Positions 1 through 5,797 of a DNA stretch of 7,512 nt are shown in pieces. Each line of letters starts with the position of its first letter. The first letter of the stretch is position 1. Source of the stretch: CAZGXM01 sp964529795 (lineage in GTDB: Bacteria; Bacillota; JADQBR01); the NCBI GenBank assembly GCA_964529795.1, contig CAZGXM010000091.1:1-7512 (forward strand), written 5' to 3'. The notes under the pieces were generated by a model. That model made no database searches, was not told the DNA's origin, and saw only the letters and a program-made list of their open reading frames with translations. The translations under genes and the position numbers were made by a program.

Positions 1-54
1 TACCGGTACAAGGATGGAACACTTTTGGAGCTCTCTGAACCGCCTAGTTTTTAA
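1..54 (+). CDS. Possible C-terminal tail of an upstream gene (partial)
   Basis: The first frame is open from base 1 to a TAA at 52-54 and reads YRYKDGTLLELSEPPSF. The YRYKDGT stretch resembles VKYKDGG in the exported protein encoded just downstream (133-405), so a related tandem gene could end here. This is an inference from a very short match. The second frame is also open, to a TAA at 80-82, so the choice of frame is not secure. No function can be assigned. Confidence 0.33.
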   Translation, partial: YRYKDGTLLELSEPPSF

Positions 55-78
55 TCTGGTTGGCATATATGCAACTGT

Positions 79-101
79 GTAATAGATGGTAAATGTGAAG
101 G
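79..101 (+). repeat. Copy 1 of a 23-base near-direct repeat
   Basis: Begins GTAATAGAT and ends TAAATGTGAAGG; 21 of 23 positions match bases 3595-3617, with both mismatches at the two central bases (GG here, AT there). It lies in the leader of the small exported-protein gene at 133. In this copy the terminal GAAGG is about 30 bases from the start codon and so is not used as the ribosome binding site. Confidence 0.6.
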
Positions 102-132
102 TAAGAAAATCGTAAGAGAGGTGTACTATTTG

Positions 133-405
133 ATGAAAAAGACAAAAAATATCGTAAAAATAATATTGGTAACCTGGCTTGTTTTTTTAATAACAGATTT
201 TGCATTGGCTCAAGCAGAAAAACCTCCTATTTTTGCTATTCCCATTGTAAAATACAAGGATGGTGGTTCGGTAGAATATTATGGCTTGGGATATAAGGTT
301 ATAAAATATGTTGACCTCGCTGCTGAAAGAGGTCCAGTAAGACTGCGTCAAGGGGTGCTGGTGGTAGAGCGGCAGTGGTTGAGCTATCACAATGGAGTTC
401 TTTAA
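133..405 (+). CDS. Small exported protein of unknown function
   Basis: A 90-residue protein if started at ATG 133. An in-frame GTG at 121 would add four residues, but GAGAGGTG at 116-123 then serves as the ribosome binding site for ATG 133, which is the better choice. The N-terminus is a clear signal peptide: MKKTKN, then a hydrophobic stretch, then a likely cleavage after ALA before QAEKPP. The mature part is only about 65 residues and carries KYKDGGSVEYYGLGYKVIKY, a Gly/Tyr-rich motif that I associate with small secreted Firmicute proteins of unknown function; this is memory, not a search. Base composition changes inside the gene: the first two hand-counted lines are about 27-30% G+C, and the last third is about 48%. 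The C-terminal part (DLAAERGPVRLRQ onward) is Arg-rich and unlike the rest, so the gene may have a replaced or frameshifted tail. The next gene starts 16 bases downstream. Confidence 0.7.
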   Translation: MKKTKNIVKIILVTWLVFLITDFALAQAEKPPIFAIPIVKYKDGGSVEYYGLGYKVIKYVDLAAERGPVRLRQGVLVVERQWLSYHNGVL

Positions 406-406
406 C

Positions 407-412
407 GAGGAG
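407..412 (+). promoter_or_regulatory. Shine-Dalgarno GAGGAG deciding a GTG start
   Basis: GAGGAG lies 9 bases before GTG 422 and directly abuts ATG 413. The farther ATG at 392 has no good Shine-Dalgarno and would overlap the preceding gene by 14 bases. Spacing therefore favours GTG 422 as the start of the propeller lipoprotein. Confidence 0.65.
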
Positions 413-421
413 ATGATAGCC

Positions 422-1906
422 GTGATCAGAAAACTAAATTATTTCTTCCTTTACGCTTTGGTGATAATCATCTCCCTGGTAGTATTTTTTGTAGGGGGAT
501 GTTCCGCCACAGGAGAGAAAAATCCCGAAAAAGAAAGTCTTGAACCAACAGCAATGCTACCTTCACTCCGGAGGATACTGCCTGATGATCCATACTTATT
601 ATTACCCTTAGAAACTGTAGGCTTCCAGTTGACTTTTACCCAGGAAGTTGACCCGGCTGTTATTGAGCAGTCGATTTCCTTTAAACCCGATTTAGATTTT
701 ACAGTGCAAATTTCCAAGCATGACCCAAAGGAAATTTACCTGCAGCCACAGGAAAAACTTCAATCTGACACCATCTACACCCTGCAGGTTAAAGGTGTAA
801 AGAATGAATCTACCGGAATACCCGAAACTCTCAAGTTTACTTATCGTACGGAATTTCAGGGTGATAAGCAAATTACCAACCCGCAATGGTCCCATGACGG
901 GGAAGAGATAGTATACCTTGTTCGGCCGCAGGAGAGTAGTACCGCAGAGCTTTGGAAGGTTAGCGTCAAAGAAGGAAATGAGCAGTTGCTGGCTACCGGG
1001 TTGTCCTGGCCCGGAAGGGCCAGCTGGTCACCTGATGACAGCAGCATCTTATATACAAAAATGGTTGCCCAATCAGAAACAAAAAAAGATTATATCCCTG
1101 AGGTGCGATCAGTGGACCGCGAAGGCAGGAAAGAAAAGGTTATCGTTCCTGCCGCGGAACTGGCAGGAATGGTTGACTTTGGCCCTTATGACGTGCATTC
1201 CTGGTGGTCCCCCAATGGAAAAAAGATCGCCCTACAACTAAACCTGGGAGGGGTGGACTCCCATTCTGACATCATCAGGTCGATGGCAGTGGTTGACAGT
1301 GACGGAAGGGACCTCCACCCGGTAGAAGGGCAGATCTTTGTAGGTTGGCAAAATGACGATAGCTTCATGGTCTTGAAAACCCACCAGGATTACAACCACA
1401 GCCGCGCATACCGTTATGACCTGTTTCTGGTCGATGCAGATGGGAAAGAGCCGGTAAGGCTCTTGTTGGGAAAAGGGCAAATACCCAATTTTGACCGGGC
1501 CAGCCAATCGCCCGACCACAACACCCTGGTGATTGGCCAGTGGAAAAGCTTGAGTACAGTCAATGGATTTAAGGACGAAGGGACGGGGCTTTTGCTATAT
1601 GATGTGCCGCGAAACTCTTTAACTCCTTTAGGGTTGGACAGTGGTTACCAAAAACACCCGGCTGTCTCCCCGGTAGGAAAGGGAATTGCCTTTGCAGCTA
1701 TTAGAGACGGGAATTGGAACCTCTATCTCCGGGAAAACGGCACAACCAAACAACTTACCAGGGATCCGGCCCATGAACTATACCCGGCATGGTCGCCCAA
1801 CGGGGATAAACTGGCCTTCGTGTCCACCCGCAGCGGTACGGAAGAAATCTGGCTACTTGAACTTTCTTCCGGCAATGTGAAACAGTTAACCGGGTTGGAC
1901 AGTTAA
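422..1906 (+). CDS. Lipoprotein with Ig-like (Big_5-type) domain and TolB-like PD40 beta-propeller
   Basis: A 494-residue protein from GTG 422; ATG 413 and ATG 392 are in-frame alternatives. Residue numbers are from GTG 422. A hydrophobic signal segment (about 7-24) ends in lipobox VGGC with Cys27, so the protein should be lipid-anchored outside the membrane. Residues about 52-144 have the beta-rich pattern of bacterial Ig-like Big_5/SbsA domains (VGFQLTFTQEVDP, then IYTLQVKGVKNESTG, then LKFTYRTEF). From about 150 to the end there are six PD40/WD40-like propeller blade motifs: PQWSHDG (154-160), ASWSPDD (200-206), SWWSPNG (260-266), SQSPD (361-365), AVSPVG (414-419) and PAWSPNG (455-461). 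The last blade, with LAFVSTRSG and IWLLEL, is very close to the TolB consensus. Family knowledge suggests protein or ligand binding by the propeller; it is not TolB itself, which is a Gram-negative Tol-Pal protein. It is probably co-transcribed with the gene 16 bases upstream. The ligand is unknown. Confidence 0.9.
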   Translation: MIRKLNYFFLYALVIIISLVVFFVGGCSATGEKNPEKESLEPTAMLPSLRRILPDDPYLLLPLETVGFQLTFTQEVDPAVIEQSISFKPDLDFTVQISKHDPKEIYLQPQEKLQSDTIYTLQVKGVKNESTGIPETLKFTYRTEFQGDKQITNPQWSHDGEEIVYLVRPQESSTAELWKVSVKEGNEQLLATGLSWPGRASWSPDDSSILYTKMVAQSETKKDYIPEVRSVDREGRKEKVIVPAAELAGMVDFGPYDVHSWWSPNGKKIALQLNLGGVDSHSDIIRSMAVVDSDGRDLHPVEGQIFVGWQNDDSFMVLKTHQDYNHSRAYRYDLFLVDADGKEPVRLLLGKGQIPNFDRASQSPDHNTLVIGQWKSLSTVNGFKDEGTGLLLYDVPRNSLTPLGLDSGYQKHPAVSPVGKGIAFAAIRDGNWNLYLRENGTTKQLTRDPAHELYPAWSPNGDKLAFVSTRSGTEEIWLLELSSGNVKQLTGLDS

Positions 1907-2117
1907 ACCTTTTTGGAAACTGCCAACGGCGCCTTTTAAATACCGCTGTGGATTTCTGGAGTTGACTTGTTCTGGAGGGACCTTTGAAAACTGCAAAAGA
2001 GTTTCATGAGTGGATATAAGTCGCATTCAAGGGGAACCAAATAATGGTTTCTTTCGTCCATTTGTTAAAGAGTAAATTTTTTATCCGGTAAACATTACGG
2101 GAAGGAGGCTTTACATT
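1907..2117. other. Intergenic gap, 211 bases
   Basis: No gene, tRNA or convincing terminator is seen. A weak stem-loop at 2035-2049 (AACCA, five-base loop, TGGTT) has no clean T-run after it. An AT-rich stretch at 2067-2082 precedes the Shine-Dalgarno of the next gene, but no promoter with good hexamers and spacing can be assigned. Confidence 0.5.
2102..2108 (+). promoter_or_regulatory. Strong Shine-Dalgarno AAGGAGG before a TTG start
   Basis: A near-perfect AAGGAGG ends 9 bases before TTG 2118. No ATG or GTG in the same frame is as well placed, and the TTG is followed at once by a complete lipoprotein signal peptide, so TTG is the likely start codon. Confidence 0.8.
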
Positions 2118-3581
2118 TTGAAACCTCTGTCTGCGTACAAAACCCTTGCCATAGCAGTACTTGCGTTCTCCCTGATATTTTCAACAATAGCCTGTTCCCG
2201 GTTTGGGGTTACTACCAGTACTTCTAAGGAATGGGCATATCGTTTTGTAAAATGGAACGACCATTTCTACGTGGTAACGGATGAAACTGTATCAGGGACA
2301 GAAAAGATGCTGGGAAAGATAATAAAACATTCCACGAATGAGCTTGATGAGTTCCCAAATAACTCTTCGAATTATTTTCCGGAAGGAACGAAGCTTTACG
2401 AAATAGCCGGGTTAGAACCGGAGCAGTATATTGCTGTAGCAACAGAGGATGGGATTTATGTAAAAGCTGTGGAAAGGGAAATATGGGAGAAAATGAACAC
2501 AGTACCCACTACCGCCGGGCAGATAACCGAAAGGCTAATACCCCAGTACGATATTCCACGGCAAGAAAGTTGGGTGACCGCCGAGCAGGTCCTGGAACAA
2601 GCCTTCTCCATGGTGGATCAACTCCAGCAACGCGGGTCTCTCGTACCGGTTAGCCTCCGACTGACCACCTTTGATAAAGTGGCGCACGGTGGCGAATACC
2701 TGCCAGCCAACACGCCGGTGTGGCATGTTGTCTTTAAAGCTGATGGGCGGGTTTGGGTTCCGACGAGCGGCCCGGCAGTTCACGACCCCAAGGATGCTTA
2801 TAGCCACACGCAAGTGGTAACCACAGTGGAGATCGCCCTGCAAGCGAAATCGGGACAACAAATCTTCGAAGGGGTTTCAGGCGGTCGCTTGGATACTACG
2901 CGTCAACTGGAAGAACTCAAGGGGGTTGTGGCAGATCACAAGGATCAGGGCGGGGACCGGGTCATAGTGGAGACTGCAGGCGGTGATGCTGTAAACGTGT
3001 TGTTACCCCGTGGAATGACAGCAGAGGCAATTGATCCGGCATCAGGAACGAGGACGAAGCTGACTTTTTGGGAAACCCTGAACCTCCAGCCGGGTACTCC
3101 TGTCACGACCCGTGGGTTAAAAACCAAAACCGGCGAATTCCTGTCCTATGTTTTAGAAGCGGAAGTTTCCAACACCAGAAAGAATCTTGCGGAAATCTAT
3201 ATTCTTGCTTTAGATTCTTTCATGCCGCTTGATAAAGGACTAAACCACGATATGAAATTTATTGCCATAGACACGCGCACCCTGGAAGAGGCAACCGGCG
3301 AAGACAAAAAACAGGTTTTAGACTACTTTAAGAAGTATGGAGTGGACGTATTGGATGCTTCTTTGGAAGAGTTAAAAGAACAGGGACTCTTTGATGAAAA
3401 GAAAATGGTTCTGGATGGAATTTTATTGAGAGTAAAAAATATAGACGTTAAACCGGATATGGTTACCATTGAAGGCTCGAAATACCGTTCAGGCAATGGG
3501 GCAATAGGCGTAATAAGCACATTGATTTATAAAGAAGGCAAATGGCAGTTAAAAGAAGCCAAAATGGCTTGGATTAGTTAG
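2118..3581 (+). CDS. Three-part lipoprotein of unknown function
   Basis: A 487-residue protein starting at TTG 2118. The signal peptide MKPLSAYKTLAIAV... ends in lipobox TIAC with Cys26, which predicts a lipid-anchored extracytoplasmic protein. Three regions can be told apart. Residues about 38-120 form a small beta-rich domain (FVKWNDHFYVVTDETV, then FPEGTKLYEIAGLEPEQYIAV) of a kind I recall from Firmicute lipoproteins. Residues about 140-350 are a longer central region with VWHVVFKADGRVWVPTSGP and a Gly/Asp-rich stretch (DHKDQGGDRVIVETAGGD). Residues about 355-487 form a C-terminal domain with MKFIAIDTRTLEEATGEDK, KYGVDVLDASLEELKEQGL and SKYRSGNGAIG, ending in KMAWIS; it resembles an uncharacterised Firmicute domain, from memory. 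Base composition follows these borders: about 40% G+C in the first part, about 60% in the middle and about 37% at the end, from hand counts of 60-base lines. This hints at a chimeric origin. No catalytic motif is recognised. Confidence 0.88.
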   Translation: MKPLSAYKTLAIAVLAFSLIFSTIACSRFGVTTSTSKEWAYRFVKWNDHFYVVTDETVSGTEKMLGKIIKHSTNELDEFPNNSSNYFPEGTKLYEIAGLEPEQYIAVATEDGIYVKAVEREIWEKMNTVPTTAGQITERLIPQYDIPRQESWVTAEQVLEQAFSMVDQLQQRGSLVPVSLRLTTFDKVAHGGEYLPANTPVWHVVFKADGRVWVPTSGPAVHDPKDAYSHTQVVTTVEIALQAKSGQQIFEGVSGGRLDTTRQLEELKGVVADHKDQGGDRVIVETAGGDAVNVLLPRGMTAEAIDPASGTRTKLTFWETLNLQPGTPVTTRGLKTKTGEFLSYVLEAEVSNTRKNLAEIYILALDSFMPLDKGLNHDMKFIAIDTRTLEEATGEDKKQVLDYFKKYGVDVLDASLEELKEQGLFDEKKMVLDGILLRVKNIDVKPDMVTIEGSKYRSGNGAIGVISTLIYKEGKWQLKEAKMAWIS

Positions 3582-3594
3582 CGCTCAATGAGAC

Positions 3595-3617
3595 GTAATA
3601 GATATTAAATGTGAAGG
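3595..3617 (+). repeat. Copy 2 of the 23-base near-direct repeat
   Basis: Matches 79-101 at 21 of 23 positions. Here the final GAAGG runs on into GAAGGAGA (3613-3620), which is the working Shine-Dalgarno of the two-helix membrane protein at 3627. Both copies therefore lie in the leader of a small gene for an exported or membrane protein. Confidence 0.6.
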
Positions 3618-3626
3618 AGAGATTAC

Positions 3627-3836
3627 ATGAACCCTTGGACTACGACTTTTCAGGCAATTAATATTTTACTTTTATTTTTAGCTATTGGTTCTGGTATTTA
3701 TGTTTGGTATAACGCAAGAAAACTCGGAATGAATCAATGGTTATGGGCTCTACTGACAATAGCGTTATTTCCGATAGGGTTAATAGGATACATGCTTTAT
3801 AGGTATTTAAAACTAAAAGGCAACAACGCTTATTAG
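3627..3836 (+). CDS. Small two-helix membrane protein
   Basis: A 69-residue protein with ATG 3627 preceded by GAAGGAGA (3613-3620), an excellent Shine-Dalgarno at normal spacing. Two hydrophobic helices are evident, about residues 9-27 (INILLLFLAIGSGIYVWY) and 38-60 (WLWALLTIALFPIGLIGYMLY), joined by a short polar turn NARKLGMNQ; the C-terminus is basic (RYLKLKGNNAY). The layout, with W..L...LFPIG..GY.LYR, resembles the small two-helix module of phospholipase D N-terminal-like (PLDc_N) proteins, but without a nuclease domain and without proof of homology. The gene is AT-rich, with 15 of 60 G+C in the line from 3661. It lies 45 bases after the preceding lipoprotein gene and could be read through from it. 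Function unknown. Confidence 0.75.
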   Translation: MNPWTTTFQAINILLLFLAIGSGIYVWYNARKLGMNQWLWALLTIALFPIGLIGYMLYRYLKLKGNNAY

Positions 3837-4017
3837 GTGTACATTCTCTATATACTGCGCGTAACCCTGCAAGATCCCGGGATTTTTGGCACCGTTTGTT
3901 CAGAAGCTGGTGAAATAGGGAACCGTTTGCCACATTACTGCGTCTAACAATTAAAGGAATTTATCGACGGCGGATCACAATTAGGGAGACTGTTTCCTTA
4001 GTAATAGCTGTTCGCTG

Positions 4018-4037
4018 TAGTTTAATTTGCTAAACTA
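4018..4037. other. Stem-loop in intergenic DNA
   Basis: TAGTTTA (4018-4024) pairs exactly with TAAACTA (4031-4037) across the six-base loop ATTTGC, and two wobble pairs plus a C-G pair could extend it. No T-run follows, so it is not a standard terminator. Its role is unknown and it could be chance in AT-rich DNA. Confidence 0.35.
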
Positions 4038-4158
4038 TGGTTTGCAGACGGGTTTGGGTCACAGGAAACCAACCAATACTTATTGTAGTAAGGTATTTGA
4101 GGCATTTGCCGGTGATACTAAACAAATGATCAAAGCAATAACATCTTTTTTATAGGCG

Positions 4159-4190
4159 ACCGCCGTTAACCCATTTTCCATAGGGGCGGT
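4159..4190 (+). promoter_or_regulatory. Inverted repeat overlapping a ribosome binding site
   Basis: ACCGCC (4159-4164) is the exact reverse complement of GGCGGT (4185-4190), with 20 bases between. The right arm overlaps AGGGG (4182-4186), the best Shine-Dalgarno for ATG 4197. Pairing in the mRNA could limit translation, but the stem is only six pairs with a long loop. Confidence 0.25.
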
Positions 4191-4196
4191 GAAAGG

Positions 4197-4547
4197 ATGA
4201 GAATTCAAAGAACTGCAGTAATAATTGGAACTACAGCTGCTTCCTTTAGCATTTTATTGTGGTTGTTAATGATATTTTTAAACCCTTACAGACCCGTGGC
4301 CGACAGTGACGCTGTGGTCGTCACCTTCGCTATGCTCTTATCCCCTGCATGCCTTGCTTTGTATTCTTCTTTGCGCTTAAAAACCGGACTTATGTTCGTT
4401 TCATTTTTTTGGTCTCTACCAGTCAGTCTTTACCTCGCCGGTACCCCAGGAATCTTTAGGTTTTTTGGGTTGACGTCTATTTTATACCTTTTCTCAGCGA
4501 TTCTAATGACGGCAGGGAAAAAGCAATTAAACCGGACACAAGACTGA
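4197..4547 (+). CDS. Four-helix membrane protein of unknown function
   Basis: A 116-residue protein from ATG 4197, with AGGGG at 4182-4186 ten bases upstream. The protein is almost all membrane: hydrophobic segments at about residues 7-28, 39-58, 64-82 and 86-106, with a short polar loop YRPVADSD after helix 1 and a basic tail KKQLNRTQD. Positive charges at the N-terminus (MRIQR), between helices 2 and 3 (RLK) and at the C-terminus suggest that both ends are inside the cell. There is no recognised family and no catalytic motif. The gene stands alone, 360 bases after the previous gene and 88 bases before the disrupted CuAO-N gene. The sequence from 4551 to 4579 just past its stop contains a 12-base palindrome and a 6-base-pair hairpin, neither of which looks like a terminator. 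Confidence 0.72.
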   Translation: MRIQRTAVIIGTTAASFSILLWLLMIFLNPYRPVADSDAVVVTFAMLLSPACLALYSSLRLKTGLMFVSFFWSLPVSLYLAGTPGIFRFFGLTSILYLFSAILMTAGKKQLNRTQD

Positions 4548-4550
4548 GGC

Positions 4551-4579
4551 AATAACGTTATTTCCGGTTTTGGCGGAAA
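4551..4579. other. Palindrome and adjacent hairpin after a stop codon
   Basis: AATAACGTTATT (4551-4562) is a perfect 12-base palindrome, and overlapping it TTTCCG (4561-4566) pairs with CGGAAA (4574-4579) over a seven-base loop. No T-run follows on either strand. It might be a protein-binding site or a weak transcript end, but perfect 12-base palindromes are expected by chance about once or twice in a window of this size. Confidence 0.25.
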
Positions 4580-4635
4580 GGCCTGTGGGGCTAGATTAAG
4601 AAGATACACTATGTTGCAAGTGGGGTTCGAAATTT

Positions 4636-4919
4636 ATGAAATACAATAGGTTTATACTGATAAAATGGCTGGTAACTTTAATCGTTCTGGTACTAATTGG
4701 TACCCTTACGGCTGCGGCCTATTCCGCTGGGTCAATCAAGCTTGTAGTGAACGGGCGGGAAGTTAAACCAGACGTTTCTCCCCAGCTAATCAAGGGCCGT
4801 ACCATGGTGCCGGTGCGCTGGGTTGCAGAGGCCCTGGGTGCGCGGGTAGACTGGAACGCGGAGGAGAATAAGGTGTTAGACCGGAGTGTTGATGCTGCTT
4901 CTTCCGTGGACGAACTGAA
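4636..4919 (+). pseudogene. N-terminal fragment of a copper-amine-oxidase-N-domain protein, cut by an IS remnant
   Basis: From ATG 4636 the protein has a signal peptide (hydrophobic about 9-28, likely cleavage near AAAYSAG) and then, at about residues 34-80, a copper amine oxidase N-terminal-type domain (PF07833-like): IKLVVNGREVKPDVSPQLIK, then GRTMVPVRWVAEALGARVDW and NAEENKV. In Firmicutes this domain is a surface or binding module of secreted proteins and does not imply oxidase activity. The frame stays open to a stop at 4966-4968, but from about 4920 the DNA is transposase sequence read in the wrong frame, so the last 15 or so residues of the 110-residue ORF (from AELWITP onward) are not native. 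The most likely continuation of the gene is the fragment at 5223-5797. The Shine-Dalgarno is modest (AAGTGGGG, about 4618-4625). A truncated exported product could still be made. Confidence 0.75.
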
Positions 4920-5162
4920 GGCCGAGCTTTGGATAACGCCATTACCGAGCGCTTTTGGAGAACACTGAAGTGGGAAAATATCTACATCATGCAGTACGAA
5001 ACTTCCCGGGATCTCCGTAAAGGAATCGATGCCTATATCTGCTACTATAACCATGAACGAGGGCACCAATCACTGGATGGTCAAAAACCGGACAACGTCT
5101 ATTATTCTATTTCTCATTCGCAACAGCAGTCTGCTGTTACTTTGATGATAAAACCTTTTTAA
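4920..5162 (+). pseudogene. IS3-family transposase (OrfB) C-terminal fragment
   Basis: The frame GRALDNAITERFWRTLKWEN is the hallmark end of the integrase core (rve) of IS3-family OrfB transposases, probably of the IS150 type. It is followed by YICYYNHERGHQSLDGQKP and ends at TAA 5160-5162. The Glu of ITERFW (codon 4947-4949) corresponds to the third catalytic residue of the DDE triad; both Asp residues and all of OrfA are missing. An in-frame TGA at 4890-4892 and the change into CuAO-N coding sequence upstream show that the 5' part has been lost. There is no real start codon (TTG 4929 is only the first possible one), so it is not a functional gene. Confidence 0.9.
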
Positions 5163-5206
5163 TTAACTTTTTCCTCAGTGTTGCTTAAAACCTTAAAATT
5201 TGTGTC

Positions 5207-5212
5207 TTGACA
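5207..5212 (+). promoter_or_regulatory. Outward-facing TTGACA (-35-like) in the IS right end
   Basis: A perfect -35 hexamer points out of the IS remnant into the downstream fragment. At the usual 16-18-base spacing no acceptable -10 hexamer is present (bases around 5229-5235 read CAGGAGG), so a working hybrid promoter is not supported. Confidence 0.25.
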
Positions 5213-5222
5213 TTGGGGCCCA

Positions 5223-5797
5223 TTTTAGCAGGAGGCAGCACCTTTCAAGTTAAGTTTCTCGTCGATAATCCTCAAGGGCCTGCCTTTAGAGTGCATTTTC
5301 ATGCTAATAACCCATCAGGCCCCAACGGTGGAGAGAGAGTGAAAGAGGCGAAACCCACAAAACCTGACCTGGAGGGTCCCGGGTATCTTTACGATTATTA
5401 TATTACTGTGCGGCAAGGAGGCCAGGTTCGCAGCACGGAGCCATCCAGATTGGACTTGAGTAAATTGGCCCTGTACAATTTCAGCCCTATAACAGTCCAA
5501 ATGGAGGAAGGTCAGCGCCGGGATGAGCTATATGTGTCCATTTATGAAGAGAGGCCGGTAGAACCGCAGCACCGTTTGGCAGGCGCCTACTTGGAAGTTT
5601 ATCCTGACAAAAAAAGTGGTGACGGAAATCCTACCGAGATTCCTCTTAAGAATGGCACCACTACTATCCGGTACGCTGAGCGGGAAGTACCGGTATATGA
5701 AGCTTCTATCCAGAAGGGAACAAGTGACGTATCGCGGATTGTTATCCGGGTGGAATACGAGGACGGTCAAGTTTTCCGCGGCCAGATTTGGCCCTAA
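5223..5797 (+). pseudogene. Beta-rich C-terminal fragment, probably of the IS-split CuAO-N protein
   Basis: About 190 residues end at TAA 5795-5797. The open frame can be started at TTG 5207, but that codon and the next few lie inside the IS terminus and are not an original start; there is no signal peptide and no well-placed start after the IS. The sequence is rich in beta-type and Pro/Gly/Asn segments: FQVKFLVDNPQGPAFRVHFH, YLYDYYITVRQGGQV, ELYVSIYEERPVEP, AGAYLEVYPDKKSG and a final SRIVIRVEYEDGQVFRGQIW. This suits an extracellular domain. Lying directly beyond the IS, in the same direction as the signal-peptide-bearing N-terminal fragment (4636-4919), it is best read as the other half of the same gene, perhaps with some internal loss. 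It matches no family I can name. An independent gene expressed from TTG 5207 is possible but less likely. Confidence 0.65.

Larger units (their letters stand above)
3837..4196. other. Intergenic gap, 360 bases
   Basis: No open frame of credible coding quality and no tRNA is seen. It holds a 7-base-pair stem-loop at 4018-4037 and an inverted repeat at 4159-4190 that covers the ribosome binding site of the next gene. A palindrome ATCCCGGGAT at 3874-3883 is followed by T5 but has no room for a proper hairpin loop. Confidence 0.5.
4920..5222 (+). mobile_element. Truncated IS3-family element, right end only
   Basis: About 300 bases of an insertion sequence remain: the transposase C-terminus and a 3' non-coding tail. 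The tail ends in TGTCTTGACATTGGGGCCCA (5203-5222), which looks like the terminal inverted repeat of an IS3-type element ending in CA. No matching left terminal repeat occurs upstream, so the left end and most of the transposase have been deleted, and no target duplication can be checked. Both boundaries are inferred: the left from the change of coding frame at about 4920, the right from the repeat-like terminus. Confidence 0.75.

Noticed and set aside
918..1241. 107-codon + strand frame inside the propeller gene
   Set aside because: It is a second frame within well-supported propeller blades, and the translated sequence (many Trp, Pro and Lys) shows no domain.
2033..2051. Stem-loop AACCA / TGGTT with a following T-rich stretch as a terminator for the propeller gene
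   Set aside because: Only five strict pairs, AT-rich, and the downstream T stretch is interrupted by C and G.
2535..2861. 108-codon open frame on the - strand
   Set aside because: It lies wholly inside the GC-rich middle of the + strand lipoprotein gene, its product has no recognisable domain, and it has no independent context. GC-rich antisense frames are expected here.
3874..3888. ATCCCGGGAT followed by TTTTT, a possible terminator after the gene ending at 3836
   Set aside because: The palindrome has no spacer, so a hairpin would have only three pairs around a four-base loop, too weak for a rho-independent terminator.
4719..5069. 116-codon open frame on the - strand
   Set aside because: It spans both the CuAO-N fragment and the transposase fragment, which belong to different elements and are clearly coding on the + strand; it is a shadow across a recombination junction.
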